Origin: Hetaerina americana
Lineage: Eukaryota; Arthropoda; Insecta; Odonata; Calopterygidae
Assembly: GCA_022747635.1 (NCBI GenBank)
Contig: JAKTNV010000023.1
Coordinates: 8,802,678 to 8,866,677 of the forward strand
Direction: 5' to 3'
DNA: 64,000 nt
The notes under the pieces were generated by a model. It did no database searches. It saw only the letters and a list, made by a program, of their open reading frames with translations, and was not told the origin of the DNA. The position numbers and the translations under genes were made by a program. Below are positions 24,819 to 36,038 of this stretch, in pieces (positions within the stretch are counted from its first letter, which is position 1; each line of letters begins with the position of its first letter).

Positions 24819-27005
24819 TCTAGGTGAAAATCTCACTCGACACAAATCAAACAAAAATGTTTCCATGGTGTGTATTCTTGTTCATTTTCATCAAATAAAC
24901 AAAATAAAACTCAGAATAAATCCTGAAAGATAAGATATGAGCATAAAAGATTCTTCAAGGCAAGTGTTCATTTAACTAAAAGAGCCCAAATTTTTAAAAA
25001 TATTGCGAAAAGCAACAATTTTCAGTTTTAGAGGGAATGTTTCAGGTGTATAGAAGGCATTTATTACATTTTTAGAAAATTTAATTTTTCACATTTTTCC
25101 ATGAAAAGTGCCAATACCCCCCCTTTCAGTTCTAGGTGAAAATCTCACTCGACACAAATCAAACAAAAATGTTTCCATGGTGTGTATTGTTGTTCATTTT
25201 CATCAAATAAATAAAATAAAACTCAGAATAAATCCTGAAAGACAAGAAATGAGCATAAAAGATGCTTCAGCGCAAGTGTTATTCTTACTATAAGAGCCCA
25301 AATTTCTAAAAATATTGCGAAAAACCACAATCTTCTGTTTGAGAGTGAATGTTTGAGGTGTATAGAAGGCATTTATTTCATTTTTAGAAATTTTATTTTT
25401 CACATTTTTCCATGAAAAGTTCCAATACCCCCCCTTTGGGTTCTAGGTGAAAATCTCACTCGACCCAAATCAAACAAAAATGTTTCCATGGTGTGTATTG
25501 TTGTTCATTTTCATCAAATAAAAAAAATTAAACCCAGAATAAATCCTGAAGGAAAAGAAATGAGCATAAAAGATGCTTCAGCGCAAGTGTTATTCTTACT
25601 ATATAGAGCCCAAATTTCTAAAAATATTGCGAATAACCACAATCTTCTTTTTTGGAGTGAATGTTTGAGGTGTATAGAAGGCATATATTTCATTTTTAGA
25701 AAATTTAATTTTTCACATTTTTCCATGAAAAGTGCCAATACCCCCCCCTTTGGGTTCTAGGTGAAAATCTCACTCGACACAAATCAAACAAAAATGTTTC
25801 CATGGTGTGTAATCTTGTTCATTTTCATCAAATAAACAAAATAAATCTCAGAATAAATCCTGAAAGATAAGATATGAGCATAAAAGATTCTTCAGCGCAA
25901 GTGTTCATTTAACTAAAAGAGCCAAAATTTTTAAAAATATTGCGAAAAGCAACAATTTTCAGTTTTAGAGGGAATGTTTCAGGTGTATAGAAGGCATTTA
26001 TTACATTTTTAGAAAATTTAATTTTTCACATTTTTCCATGAAAAGTGCCAATACCCCCCCCTTTTCTAGGTGAAAATCTCACTCGACACAAATCAAACAA
26101 AAATGTTTCCATGGTGTGTATTGTTGTTCATTTTCATCAAATAAACAAAATTAAACCCAGAATAAATCCTGAAAGACAAGAAATTAGCATAAAAGATGCT
26201 TCAGCGCAAGTGTTATTCTTACTATAAGAGCCCAAATTTCTAAAAATATTGCGAAAAGCAACAATTTTCAGTTTTAGAGTGAATGTTTGAGGTGTATAGA
26301 AGGCATTTATTTAATTTTTAGAAAATTTAATTTTTCACATTTTTCCATGAAAAGTGCCAATACCCCCCCCGTTTGGGTTCTAGGTGAAAATCTCACTCGA
26401 CACAAATCAAACAAAAATGTTTCCATGGTGTGTATTCTTGTTCATTTTCATCAAATAAACAAAATAAAACTCAGAATAAATCCTGAAAGATAAGATATGA
26501 GCATAAAAGATTCTTCAGCGCAAGTGTTCATTTAACTAAAAGAGCCCAAATTTTTAAAAATATTGCGAAAAGCAACAATTTTCAGTTTTAGAGGGAATGT
26601 TTCAGGTGTATAGAAGGCATTTATTACATTTTTAGAAAATTTAATTTTTCACATTTTTCCATGAAAAGTTCCAATACCCCCCCCTTTGGGTTCTAAGTGA
26701 AAATCTCACTCGACACAAATAAAACAAAAATGTTTCCAGGGTGTGTATTGTTGTTCATTTTCATCAAATAAACAAAATTAAACCCAGAATAAATCCTGAA
26801 AGACAAGAAATGAGCATAAAAGATGCTTCAGCGCAAGTGTTTTTCTTACTATAGAAGCCCAAATTTCTAAAAATAATGCGAAAAACCACAATCTTCTGTT
26901 TGAGATTGAATGTTTGAGGTGTATAGAAGGCATTTATTTCATTTTTAGAAAATTTAATTTTTCACATTTTTCCATGAAAAGTGCCAATACCCCCCCCGTT
27001 TGGGT
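24819..27005 (+). repeat. HOR-B unit 1 (7 monomers, 2.19 kb)
   Basis: Opens with a D monomer with CCCGTTTGGG before the anchor and CTTCAAGGCAAG in place of CTTCAGCGCAAG (about 24,957). The same opening monomer returns at 27006 and 29194, and at 31372 without the extra G. The interval is seven monomers each time. The unit also has ACTATATAGAGCC (about 25,600), the first CCTTTTCTAGG monomer (26065) and a CCAGGGTG monomer (26692). Confidence 0.75.
26065..26378 (+). repeat. CCTTTTCTAGG monomer (exemplar)
   Basis: The GGGTT between C-run and anchor is altered to give CCTTTTCTAGG, and GAAATGAGC is changed to GAAATTAGC. Both changes occur together in six copies (26065, 27315, 29503, 31681, 33240, 34497) and nowhere else. 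Four of the six also have CCATCGTG instead of CCATGGTG. Confidence 0.85.
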
Positions 27006-29193
27006 TCTAAGTGAAAATCTCACTCGACACAAATCAAACAAAAATGTTTCCATGGTGTGTATTCTTGTTCATTTTCATCAAATAAACAAAATAAAACTCA
27101 GAATAAATCCTGAAAGATAAGATATGAGCATAAAAGATTCTTCAAGGCAAGTGTTCATTTAACTAAAAGAGCCCAAATTTTTAAAAATATTGCGAAAAGC
27201 AACAATTTTCAGTTTTAGAGGGAATGTTTCAGGTGTATAGAAGGCATTTATTACATTTTTAGAAAATTTAATTTTTCACATTTTTCCATGAAAAGTGCCA
27301 ATACCCCCCCCTTTTCTAGGTGAAAATCTCACTCGACACAAATCAAACAAAAATGTTTCCATCGTGTGTATTGTTGTTCATTTTCATCAAATAAACAAAA
27401 TTAAACCCAGAATAAATCCTGAAAGACAAGAAATTAGCATAAAAGATGCTTCAGCGCAAGTGTTATTCTTACTATAAGAGCCCAAATTTCTAAAAATATT
27501 GCGAAAAGCAACAATTTTCAGTTTTAGAGTAAATGTTTGAGGTGTATAGAAGGCATTTATTTAATTTTTAGAAAATTTATTTTTTCACATTTTTCCATGA
27601 AAAGTGCCAATACCCCCCCCTTTGGGTTCTAGGTGAAAATCTCAGTCGACACAAATCAAACAAAAATGTTTCCATGGTGTGTATTCTTGTTCATTTTCAT
27701 CAAATAAACAAAATAAAACTCAGAATAAATCCTGAAAGATAAGATATGAGCATAAAAGATTCTTCAGCGCAAGTGTTCATTTAACTAAAAGAGCCCAAAT
27801 TTTTAAAAATATTGCGAAAAGCAACAATTTTCACTTTTAGAGGGAATGTTTCAGGTGTATAGAAGGCATTTATTACATTTTTAGAAAATTTAATTTTTCA
27901 CATTTTTCCATGAAAAGTTCCAATACCCCCCCCTTTGGGTTCTAAGTGAAAATCTCACTCGACACAAATAAAACAAAAATGTTTCCATGGTGTGTATTGT
28001 TGTTCATTTTCATCAAATAAATAAAATAAAACTCAGAATAAATCCTGAAAGACAAGAAATGAGCATAAAAGATGCTTCAGCGCAAGTGTTATTCTTACTA
28101 TAAGAGCCCAAATTTCTAAAAATATTGCGAAAAACCACAATCTTCTGTTTGAGAGGTAATGTTTGAGGTGTATAGAAGGCATTTATTTCATTTTTAGAAA
28201 ATTTAATTTTTCACATTTTTCCATGAAAAGTTCCAATACCCCCCCCTTTGGGTTCTAGGTGAAAATCTCACTCGACCCAAATCAAACAAAAATGTTTCCA
28301 TGGTGTGTATTGTTGTTCATTTTCATCAAATAAACAAAATTAAACCCAGAATAAATCCTGAAGGACAAGAAATGAGCATAAAAGATGCTTCAGCGCAAGT
28401 GTTATTCTTACTATAAGAGCCCAAATTTCTAAAAATATTGCGAAAAACCACAATCTTCTTTTTTGGAGTGAATGTTTGAGGTGTATAGAAGGCATTTATT
28501 TCATTTTTAGAAAATTTAATTTTTCCCATTTTTCCATGAAAAGTGCCAATACCCCCCCCTTTGGGTTCTAGGTGAAAATCTCACTCGACACAAATCAAAC
28601 AAAAATGTTTCCATGGTGTGTATTCTTGTTCATTTTCATTAAATAAACAAAATAAAACTCAGAATAAATCCTGAAAGATAAGATATGAGCATAAAAGATT
28701 CTTCAGCGCAAGTGTTCATTTAACTAAAAGAGCCCAAATTTTTAAAAATATTGCGATAAGCAACAATTTTCAGTTTTAGAGGGAATGTTTCAGGTGTATA
28801 GAAGGCATTTATTACATTTTTAGAAAATTTTATTTTTCACATTTTTCCATGAAAAGTGCCAATACCCCCCCCTTTGGGTTCTAAGTGAAAATCTCACTCG
28901 ACACAAATAAAACAAAAATGTTTCCAGGGTGTGTATTGTTGTTCATTTTCATCAAATAAAAAAAATTAAACCCAGAATAAATCCTGAAAGACAAGAAATG
29001 AGCATAAAAGATGCTTCAGCGCAAGTGTTTTTCTTACTATAAGAGCCCAAATTTCTAAAAATAATGCGAAAAACCACAATCTTCTGTTTGAGAGTGAATG
29101 TTTGAGGTGTATAGAAGGCATTTATTTCATTTTTAGAAAATTTAATTTTTCACATTTTTCCATGAAAAGTGCCAATACCCCCCCCGTTTGGGT
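27006..29193 (+). repeat. HOR-B unit 2 (7 monomers, 2.19 kb)
   Basis: Anchors 27006, 27315, 27628, 27941, 28254, 28567 and 28880. Order: CAAGGCAAG D monomer; CCTTTTCTAGG monomer with CCATCGTG; CAGTCGAC D monomer; TCTAAGTG monomer with GAGAGGTAATG; CGACCC monomer with TTTTTCCCATTT; D monomer; CCAGGGTG monomer. The first two recur seven monomers later, while the fourth and fifth recur nine monomers later (30746, 31069). Two different exchange events therefore overlap. Confidence 0.75.
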
Positions 29194-31371
29194 TCTAGGT
29201 GAAAATCTCACTCGACACAAATCAAACAAAAATGTTTCCATGGTGTGTATTCTTGTTCATTTTCATCAAATAAACAAAATAAAACTCAGAATAAATCCTG
29301 AAAGATAAGATATGAGCATAAAAGATTCTTCAAGGCAAGTGTTCATTTAACTAAAAGAGCCCAAATTTTTAAAAATATTGCGAAAAGCAACAATTTTCAG
29401 TTTTAGAGGGAATGTTTCAGGTGTATAGAAGGCATTTATTACATTTTTAGAAAATTTAATTTTTCACATTTTTCCATGAAAAGTGCCAATACCCCCCCCT
29501 TTTCTAGGTGAAAATCTCACTCGACACAAATCAAACAAAAATGTTTCCATCGTGTGTATTGTTGTTCATTTTCATCAAATAAACAAAATTAAACCCAGAA
29601 TAAATCCTGAAAGACAAGAAATTAGCATAAAAGATGCTTCAGCGCAAGTGTTATTCTTACTATAAGAGCCCAAATTTCTAAAAATATTGCGAAAAGCAAC
29701 AATTTTCAGTTTTAGAGTAAATGTTTGAGGTGTATAGAAGGCATTTATTTAATTTTTAGAAAATTTATTTTTTCACATTTTTCCATGAAAAGTGCCAATA
29801 CCCCCCCCTTTGGGTTCTAGGTGAAAATCTCAGTCGACACAAATCAAACAAAAATGTTTCCATGGTGTGTATTGTTGTTCATTTTCATCAAATAAATAAA
29901 ATAAAACTCAGAATAAATCCTGTAAGACAAGAAATGAGCATAAAAGATGCTTCAGCGCAAGTGTTATTGTTACTAAAAGAGCCAAAATTTCTAAAAATTT
30001 TGCGAAAAACAACAATCTTCTATTTTAGAGTGAATGTTTGAGGTGTATAGAAGGCATTTATTTCATTTTTAGAAAATTTAATTTTTCTCATTTTTTCATG
30101 AAAAGTGCCAATACCCCCCTTTCAGTTCTAGGTGAAAATCTCACTCGACACAAATCAAACAAAAATGTTTCCATGGTGTGTATTGTTGTTCATTTTCATC
30201 AAATAAACAAAATTAAACCCAGAATAAATCCTGAAAGACAAGAAATGAGCATAAAAGATGCTTCAGCGCAAGTGTTATTCTTACTATAAGAGCCCAAATT
30301 TCTAAAAATATTGCGAAAAACCACAATCTTCTGTTTGAGAGTGAATGTTTGAGGTGTATAGAAGGCATTTATTTCATTTTTAGAAAATTTAATTTTTCAC
30401 ATTTTTCCATGAAAAGTTCCCCCCTTTGGGTTCTAGGTGAAAATCTCACTCGACCCAAATCAAACAAAAATGTTTCCATGGTTTGTATTGTTGTTCATTT
30501 TCATCAAATAAACAAAATTAAACCCAGAATAAATCCTGAAGGACAAGAAATGAGCATAAAAGATGCTTCAGCGCAAGTGTTATTCTTACTATATAGAGCC
30601 CAAATTTCTAAAAATATTGCGAAAAACCACAATCTTCTTTTTTGGAGTGAATGTTTGAGGTGTATAGAAGGCATTTATTTTTTTTTTAGAAAATTTAATT
30701 TTTCACATTTTTCCATGAAAAGTGCCAATACCCCCCCCTTTGGATTCTAGGTGAAAATCTCACTCGACACAAATCAAACAAAAATGTTTCCATGGTGTGT
30801 ATTCTTGTTCATTATTATCAAATAAACAAAATAAAACTCAGAATAAATCCTGAAAGATAAGATATGAGCATAAAAGATGCTTCAGCGCAAGTGTTATTCT
30901 TACTATAAGAGCCCAAATTTCTAAAAATATTGCGAAAAACCACAATCTTCTGTTTGAGAGGTAATGTTTGAGGTGTATAGAAGGCATTTATTTCATTTTT
31001 AGAAAATTTAATTTTTCACATTTTTCCATGAAAAGTTCCAATACCCCCCCCTTTGGGTTCTAGGTGAAAATCTGACTCGACCCAAATCAAACAAAAATGT
31101 TTCCATGGTGTGTATTGTTGTTCATTTTCATCAAATAAACAAAATTAAACCCAGAATAAATCCTGAAGGACAAGAAATGAGCATAAAAGATGCTTCAGCG
31201 CAAGTGTTATTCTTACTATAAGAGCCCAAATTTCTAAAAATATTGCGAAAAACCACAATCTTCTTTTTTGGAGTGAATGTTTGAGGTGTATAGAAGGCAT
31301 TTATTTCATTTTTAGAAAATTTAATTTTTCCCATTTTTCCATGAAAAGTGCCAATACCCCCCCCTTTGGGT
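29194..31371 (+). repeat. HOR-B unit 3 (7 monomers, 2.18 kb)
   Basis: Anchors 29194, 29503, 29816, 30127, 30432, 30746 and 31069. The first two monomers copy those of unit 2. The third and fourth (CAGTCGAC with GTAAGACAAG, then CTTTCAGT) are shared with unit 4. At about 30,418 a small deletion joins AAGTT directly to the C-run, removing CCAATA and shortening the monomer to 305 bp. The monomer at 30746 is a mosaic (separate entry). Confidence 0.75.
30746..31068 (+). other. Mosaic D-head monomer
   Basis: Starts as a D monomer (AAAATAAAACTCAG, GATAAGATATGAGC). It then carries GATGCTTCAGCGC, TTATTCTTACTATAAG and GAGAGGTAATG, the tail of the monomer at 27941. From here the series follows 27941-28566 at +2805 bp. 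The switch lies near 30,870-30,880. Confidence 0.8.
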
Positions 31372-33552
31372 TCTAGGTGAAAATCTCACTCGACACAAAT
31401 CAAACAAAAATGTTTCCATGGTGTGTATTCTTGTTCATTTTCATCAAATAAACAAAATAAAACTCAGAATAAATCCTGAAAGATAAGATATGAGCATAAA
31501 AGATTCTTCAAGGCAAGTGTTCATTTAACTAAAAGAGCCCAAATTTTTAAAAATATTGCGAAAAGCAACAATTTTCAGTTTTAGAGGGAATGTTTCAGGT
31601 GTATAGAAGGCATTTATTACATTTTTAGAAAATTTAATTTTTCACATTTTTCCATGAAAAGTGCCAATACCCCCCCCTTTTCTAGGTGAAAATCTCACTC
31701 GACACAAATCAAACAAAAATGTTTCCATCGTGTGTATTGTTGTTCATTTTCATCAAATAAACAAAATTAAACCCAGAATAAATCCTGAAAGACAAGAAAT
31801 TAGCATAAAAGATGCTTCAGCGCAAGTGTTATTCTTACTATAAGAGCCCAAATTTCTAAAAATATTGCGAAAAGCAACAATTTTCAGTTTTAGAGTAAAT
31901 GTTTGAGGTGTATAGAAGGCATTTATTTAATTTTTAGAAAATTTATTTTTTCACATTTTTCCATGAAAAGTGCCAATACCCCCCCCTTTGGGTTCTAGGT
32001 GAAAATCTCAGTCGACACAAATCAAACAAAAATGTTTCCATGGTGTGTATTGTTGTTCATTTTCATCAAATAAATAAAATAAAACTCAGAATAAATCCTG
32101 TAAGACAAGAAATGAGCATAAAAGATGCTTCAGCGCAAGTGTTATTGTTACTAAAAGAGCCAAAATTTCTAAAAATTTTGCGAAAAACAACAATCTTCTA
32201 TTTTAGAGTGAATGTTTGAGGTGTATAGAAGGCATTTATTTCATTTTTAGAAAATTTAATTTTTCTCATTTTTTCATGAAAAGTGCCAATACCCCCCTTT
32301 CAGTTCTAGGTGAAAATCTCACTCGACACAAATCAAACAAAAATGTTTCCATGGTGTGTATTGTTGTTCATTTTCATCAAATAAATAAAATAAAACTCAG
32401 AATAAATCCTGAAAGACAAGAAATGAGCATAAAAGATGCTTCAGCGCAAGTGTTATTCTTACTATAAGAGCCCAAATTTCTAAAAATATTGCGAAAAACC
32501 ACAATCTTCTTTTTTGGAGTGAATGTTTGAGGTGTATAGAAGGCATTTATTTCATTTTTAGAAAATTTAATTTTTCTCATTTTTCCATGAAAAGTGCCAA
32601 TACCCCCCCTTTCGGTTCTAGGTGAAAATCTCACTCGACACAAATCAAACAAAAATGTTTCCATGGTGTGTATTGTTGTTCATTTTCATCAAATAAACAA
32701 AATTAAACCCAGAATAAATCCTGAAAAACAAGAAATGAGCATAAAAGATGCTTCAGCGCAAGTGTTATTCTTACTATATAGAGCCCAAATTTCTAAAAAT
32801 ATTGCGAAAAACCACAATCTTCTTTTTTGGAGTGAATGTTTGAGGTGTATAGAAGGCATTTATTTTTTTTTTAGAAAATTTAATTTTTCACATTTTTCCA
32901 TGAAAAGTGCCAATACCCCCCCCTTTGGGTTCTAGGTGAAAATCTCACTCGACACAAATCAAACAAAAATGTTTCCATGGTGTGTATTCTTGTTCATTTT
33001 CATCAAATAAACAAAATAAAACTCAGAATAAATCCTGAAAGATAAGATATGAGCATAAAAGATTCTTCAGCGCAAGTGTTCATTTAACTAAAAGAGCCCA
33101 AATTTTTAAAAATATTGCGAAAAGCAACAATTTTCAGTTTTAGAGGGAATGTTTCAGGTGTATAGAAGGCATTTATTACATTTTTAGAAAATTTAATTTT
33201 TCACATTTTTCCATGAAAAGTGCCAATACCCCCCCCTTTTCTAGGTGAAAATCTCACTCGACGCAAATCAAACAAAAATGTTTCCATGGTGTGTATTGTT
33301 GTTCATTTTCATCGAATAAACAAAATTAAACCCAGAATAAATCCTGAAAGACAAGAAATTAGCATAAAAGATGCTTCAGCGCAAGTGTTATTCTTACTAT
33401 AAGAGCCCAAATTTCTAAAAATATTGCGAAAAGCAACAATTTTCAGTTTTAGAGTGAATGTTTGAGGTGTATAGAAGGCATTTATTTAATTTTTAGAAAA
33501 TTTAATTTTTCACATTTTTCCGTAAAAAGTGCCAATACCCCCCCCTTTGGGT
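31372..33552 (+). repeat. HOR-B unit 4 (7 monomers, 2.18 kb)
   Basis: Anchors 31372, 31681, 31994, 32305, 32617, 32931 and 33240. The first four match unit 3 at a shift of 2178 bp. The fifth carries ACTATATAGAGCC and a long T-run (about 32,863), as at about 30,590 and 30,673. The last monomer (33240) again has CCTTTTCTAGG with AAATTAGC but a CCATGG core, and ends with CCGTAAAAAG. Confidence 0.75.
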
Positions 33553-35107
33553 TCTAGGTGAAAATCTCACTCGACACAAATCAAACAAAAATGTTTCCAT
33601 GGTGTGTATTGTTGTTCATTTTCATCAAATAAATAAAATAAAACTCAGAATAAATCCTGAAAGACAAGAAATGAGCATAAAAGATGCCTCAGCGCAAGTG
33701 TTATTCTTACTATAAGAGCCCAAATTTCTAAAAATATTGCGAAAAACCACAATCTTCTGTTTGAGAGTGAATGTTTGAGGTGTATAGAAGGCATTTATGT
33801 CATTTTTAGAAAATTTAATTTTTCACATTTTTCCATGAAAAGTGCCAATACCCCCCCTTTAAGTTCTAGGTGAAAATCTCACTCGATACAAATCAAACAA
33901 AAATGTTTCCATGGTGTGTATTCTTGTTCATTTTCATCAAATAAACAAAATAAAACTCAGAATAAATCCTGAAAGATAAGATATGAGCATAAAAGATTCT
34001 TCAGCGCAAGTGTTCATTTAACTAAAAGAGCCCAAATTTTTAAAAATATTGCGAAAAGCAACAATTTTCAGTTTTAGAGGGAATGTTTCAGGTGTATAGA
34101 AGGCATTTATTACATTTTTAGAAAATTTAATTTTTCACATTTTTCCATGAAAAGTGATAATACCCCCCCCTTTGGGTTCTAAGTGAAAATCTCACTCGAG
34201 ACAAATAAAACAAAAATGTTTCCATGGTGTGTATTGTTGTTCATTTTCATCAAATAAACAAAATTAAACCCAGAATAAATCCTGAAAGACAAGAAATGAG
34301 CATAAAAGATGCTTCAGCGCAAGTGTTTTTCTTACTATAAGAGCCCATATTTCTAAAAATATTGCGAAAAACCACAATCTTCTGTTTGAGAGTGAATGTT
34401 TGAGGTGTATAGAAGGCATTTATTTCATTTTTAGAAAATTTAATTTTTCACATTTTTCCATGAAAAGTGCCAATACCCCCCCCTTTTCTAGGTGAAAATC
34501 TCACTCGACACAAATCAAACAAAAATGTTTCCATCGTGTGTATTGTTGTTCATTTTCATCAAATAAACAAAATTAAACCCAGAATAAATCCTGAAAGACA
34601 AGAAATTAGCATAAAAGATGCTTCAGCGCAAGTGTTATTCTTACTATAAGAGCCCAAATTTCTAAAATTATTGCGAAAAACCACAATCTTTATTTTAGAG
34701 TGAATGTATCAGGTGTATAGAAGGCATTTATTACATTTTTAGAAATTTAGTTTTTCACATTTATCCATGAAAAGTGCCAATACCCCCCCCTTTGGGTTCT
34801 AGGTGAAAATCTCACTCGACACAAATCAAACAAAAATGTTTCCATGGTGTGTATTGTTGTTCATTTTCATCAAATAAACAAAAAAACCCAGAATTAATCC
34901 TGAAAGACAAGAAATGAGCATAAAAGATGCTTCAGCGCAAGTGTTAATGTTACTAAAAGAGCCCAAATTTCTAAAAATATTGCGAAAAGCAACAATTTTC
35001 AGTTTTAGAGTGAATGTTTGAGGTGTATAGAAGGCATTTATTTAATTTTTAGAAAATTTAATTTTTTACATTTTTCCATTAAAAGTGCAAATACCCCCCC
35101 TTTGGGT
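33553..35107 (+). repeat. Scrambled HOR-A/B remnant (5 monomers)
   Basis: Anchors 33553, 33865, 34188, 34497 and 34798. The types are familiar: AAATAAATAAAATAAAAC, the last D monomer (CTTTAAG with CGATACAAATC), TCTAAGTG, CCTTTTCTAGG with CCATCGTG, and AATTAATCC. They do not follow the order of either HOR. The last monomer degrades toward its end (TTTTTTACATTTTTCCATTA, GTGCAAATACC), just before the transition. Confidence 0.65.
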
Positions 35108-36038
35108 TCTAGGTGAAAATCTCACTCGACACAAATCAAACAAAAATGTTTCCATGGTGTGTATTGTTGTTCATTTTCATCAAATAAACAAAATAAAACC
35201 CAGAATTAATCCTGAAAGACAAGAAATGAGCATAAAAGATACTTCAGCCCAGGTTTTAATGTTACTAAAAGAGCCCAAATTTCTAAAAATATTGCGAAAA
35301 ACAACAATCTTCTGTTTTAGAGTGAATGTTTGAGGTGTTTAGAAGGTATTTATTTCATTTTTAGAAAATTTAATTTTTCACATTTTTCCATGAAAAGTGC
35401 CAATACCCCCCCCTTTGGGTTCTAGGTGAAAATCTCACTCGACACAAATCAATCAAAAATGTTTCCATGGTGTGTATTGTTGTTCATTTTCATCAAATAA
35501 ACAAAATAAAACCCAGAATTAATCCTGAAAGACTATGAGCATAAAAGATGCTTCAGCGCAAGTGTTAATGTTACTAAAAGAGCCCAAATTTCTAAAAATA
35601 TTGCGAAAAACAACAATCTTCTGTTTTAGAGTGAATGTTTGAGGTGTTTAGAAGGCATTTATTTCATTTTTAAAAAAATTTTATTTTTCACATTTTTCCA
35701 TGAAAAGTGCCAATACCCCCCCCCCTTTGGGTTCTAGGTGAAAATCTCACTCGACACAAATCAAACAAAAATGTATCCAAGGTGTGTATAGTTGTTCATT
35801 TTCATCAAATAAACAAAATAAAACCCAGAATGAATCCTGAAAGACAATAAATGATCATAAAAGATGCTTCAGCCCAGGTGTTAATGTTACTAAAAGAGCC
35901 CAAATTTTTAAAAATATTGCGAAAAACAAAAATCTTCTTTTTTAGAGTGAATGTTTGAGGTGTTTAGAAGGCATTTATTTCATTTTTAGAAAATTTAATT
36001 TTTCACATTTTTCCATGAAAAGTGCCAACCCTTTGGGT
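35108..36038 (+). repeat. Three atypical transition monomers
   Basis: Anchors 35108, 35421 and 35733. These copies share features not seen elsewhere: AAAATAAAACCCAGAA followed by TTAATCC or TGAATCC, and GAGGTGTTTAGAAGG in place of GAGGTGTATAGAAGG. The first and third also have CAGCCCAGGT in place of CAGCGCAAGT. The second has lost bases at GACTATGAGC. The third has ATGTATCCAAGGTGTGTATA and so lacks the CCATGG site. They sit between the two domains and look like a small private amplification or a less homogenised stretch. Confidence 0.75.

Larger units (their letters stand above)
1..35107 (+). repeat. Satellite domain I
   Basis: This domain is defined by subfamilies not seen further right. 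These are 'D' monomers with GATAAGATATGAGC followed by GATTCTTCAG (last at about 33,980), monomers with CAGTCGAC in place of CACTCGAC (4,218 to about 32,010), monomers with AACCCAGAATTAATCC and no intervening TTA, and monomers with TTTCAGG plus TTATTACAT. It holds about 112 monomers, arranged as a 22-29-monomer HOR (1-24818) and then a 7-monomer HOR (24819-33552). The change of subfamily content near 34-36 kb is sharp. It suggests that the two halves of the window have been homogenised separately. Confidence 0.85.

Noticed and set aside
30349..30750. Longest open frame (133 codons, + strand)
   Set aside because: It exceeds one monomer only because a local deletion at about 30,418 and the two-base insertion in ACTATATAGAGCC keep a frame open across the anchor. 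Its sequence is ordinary satellite read through twice.
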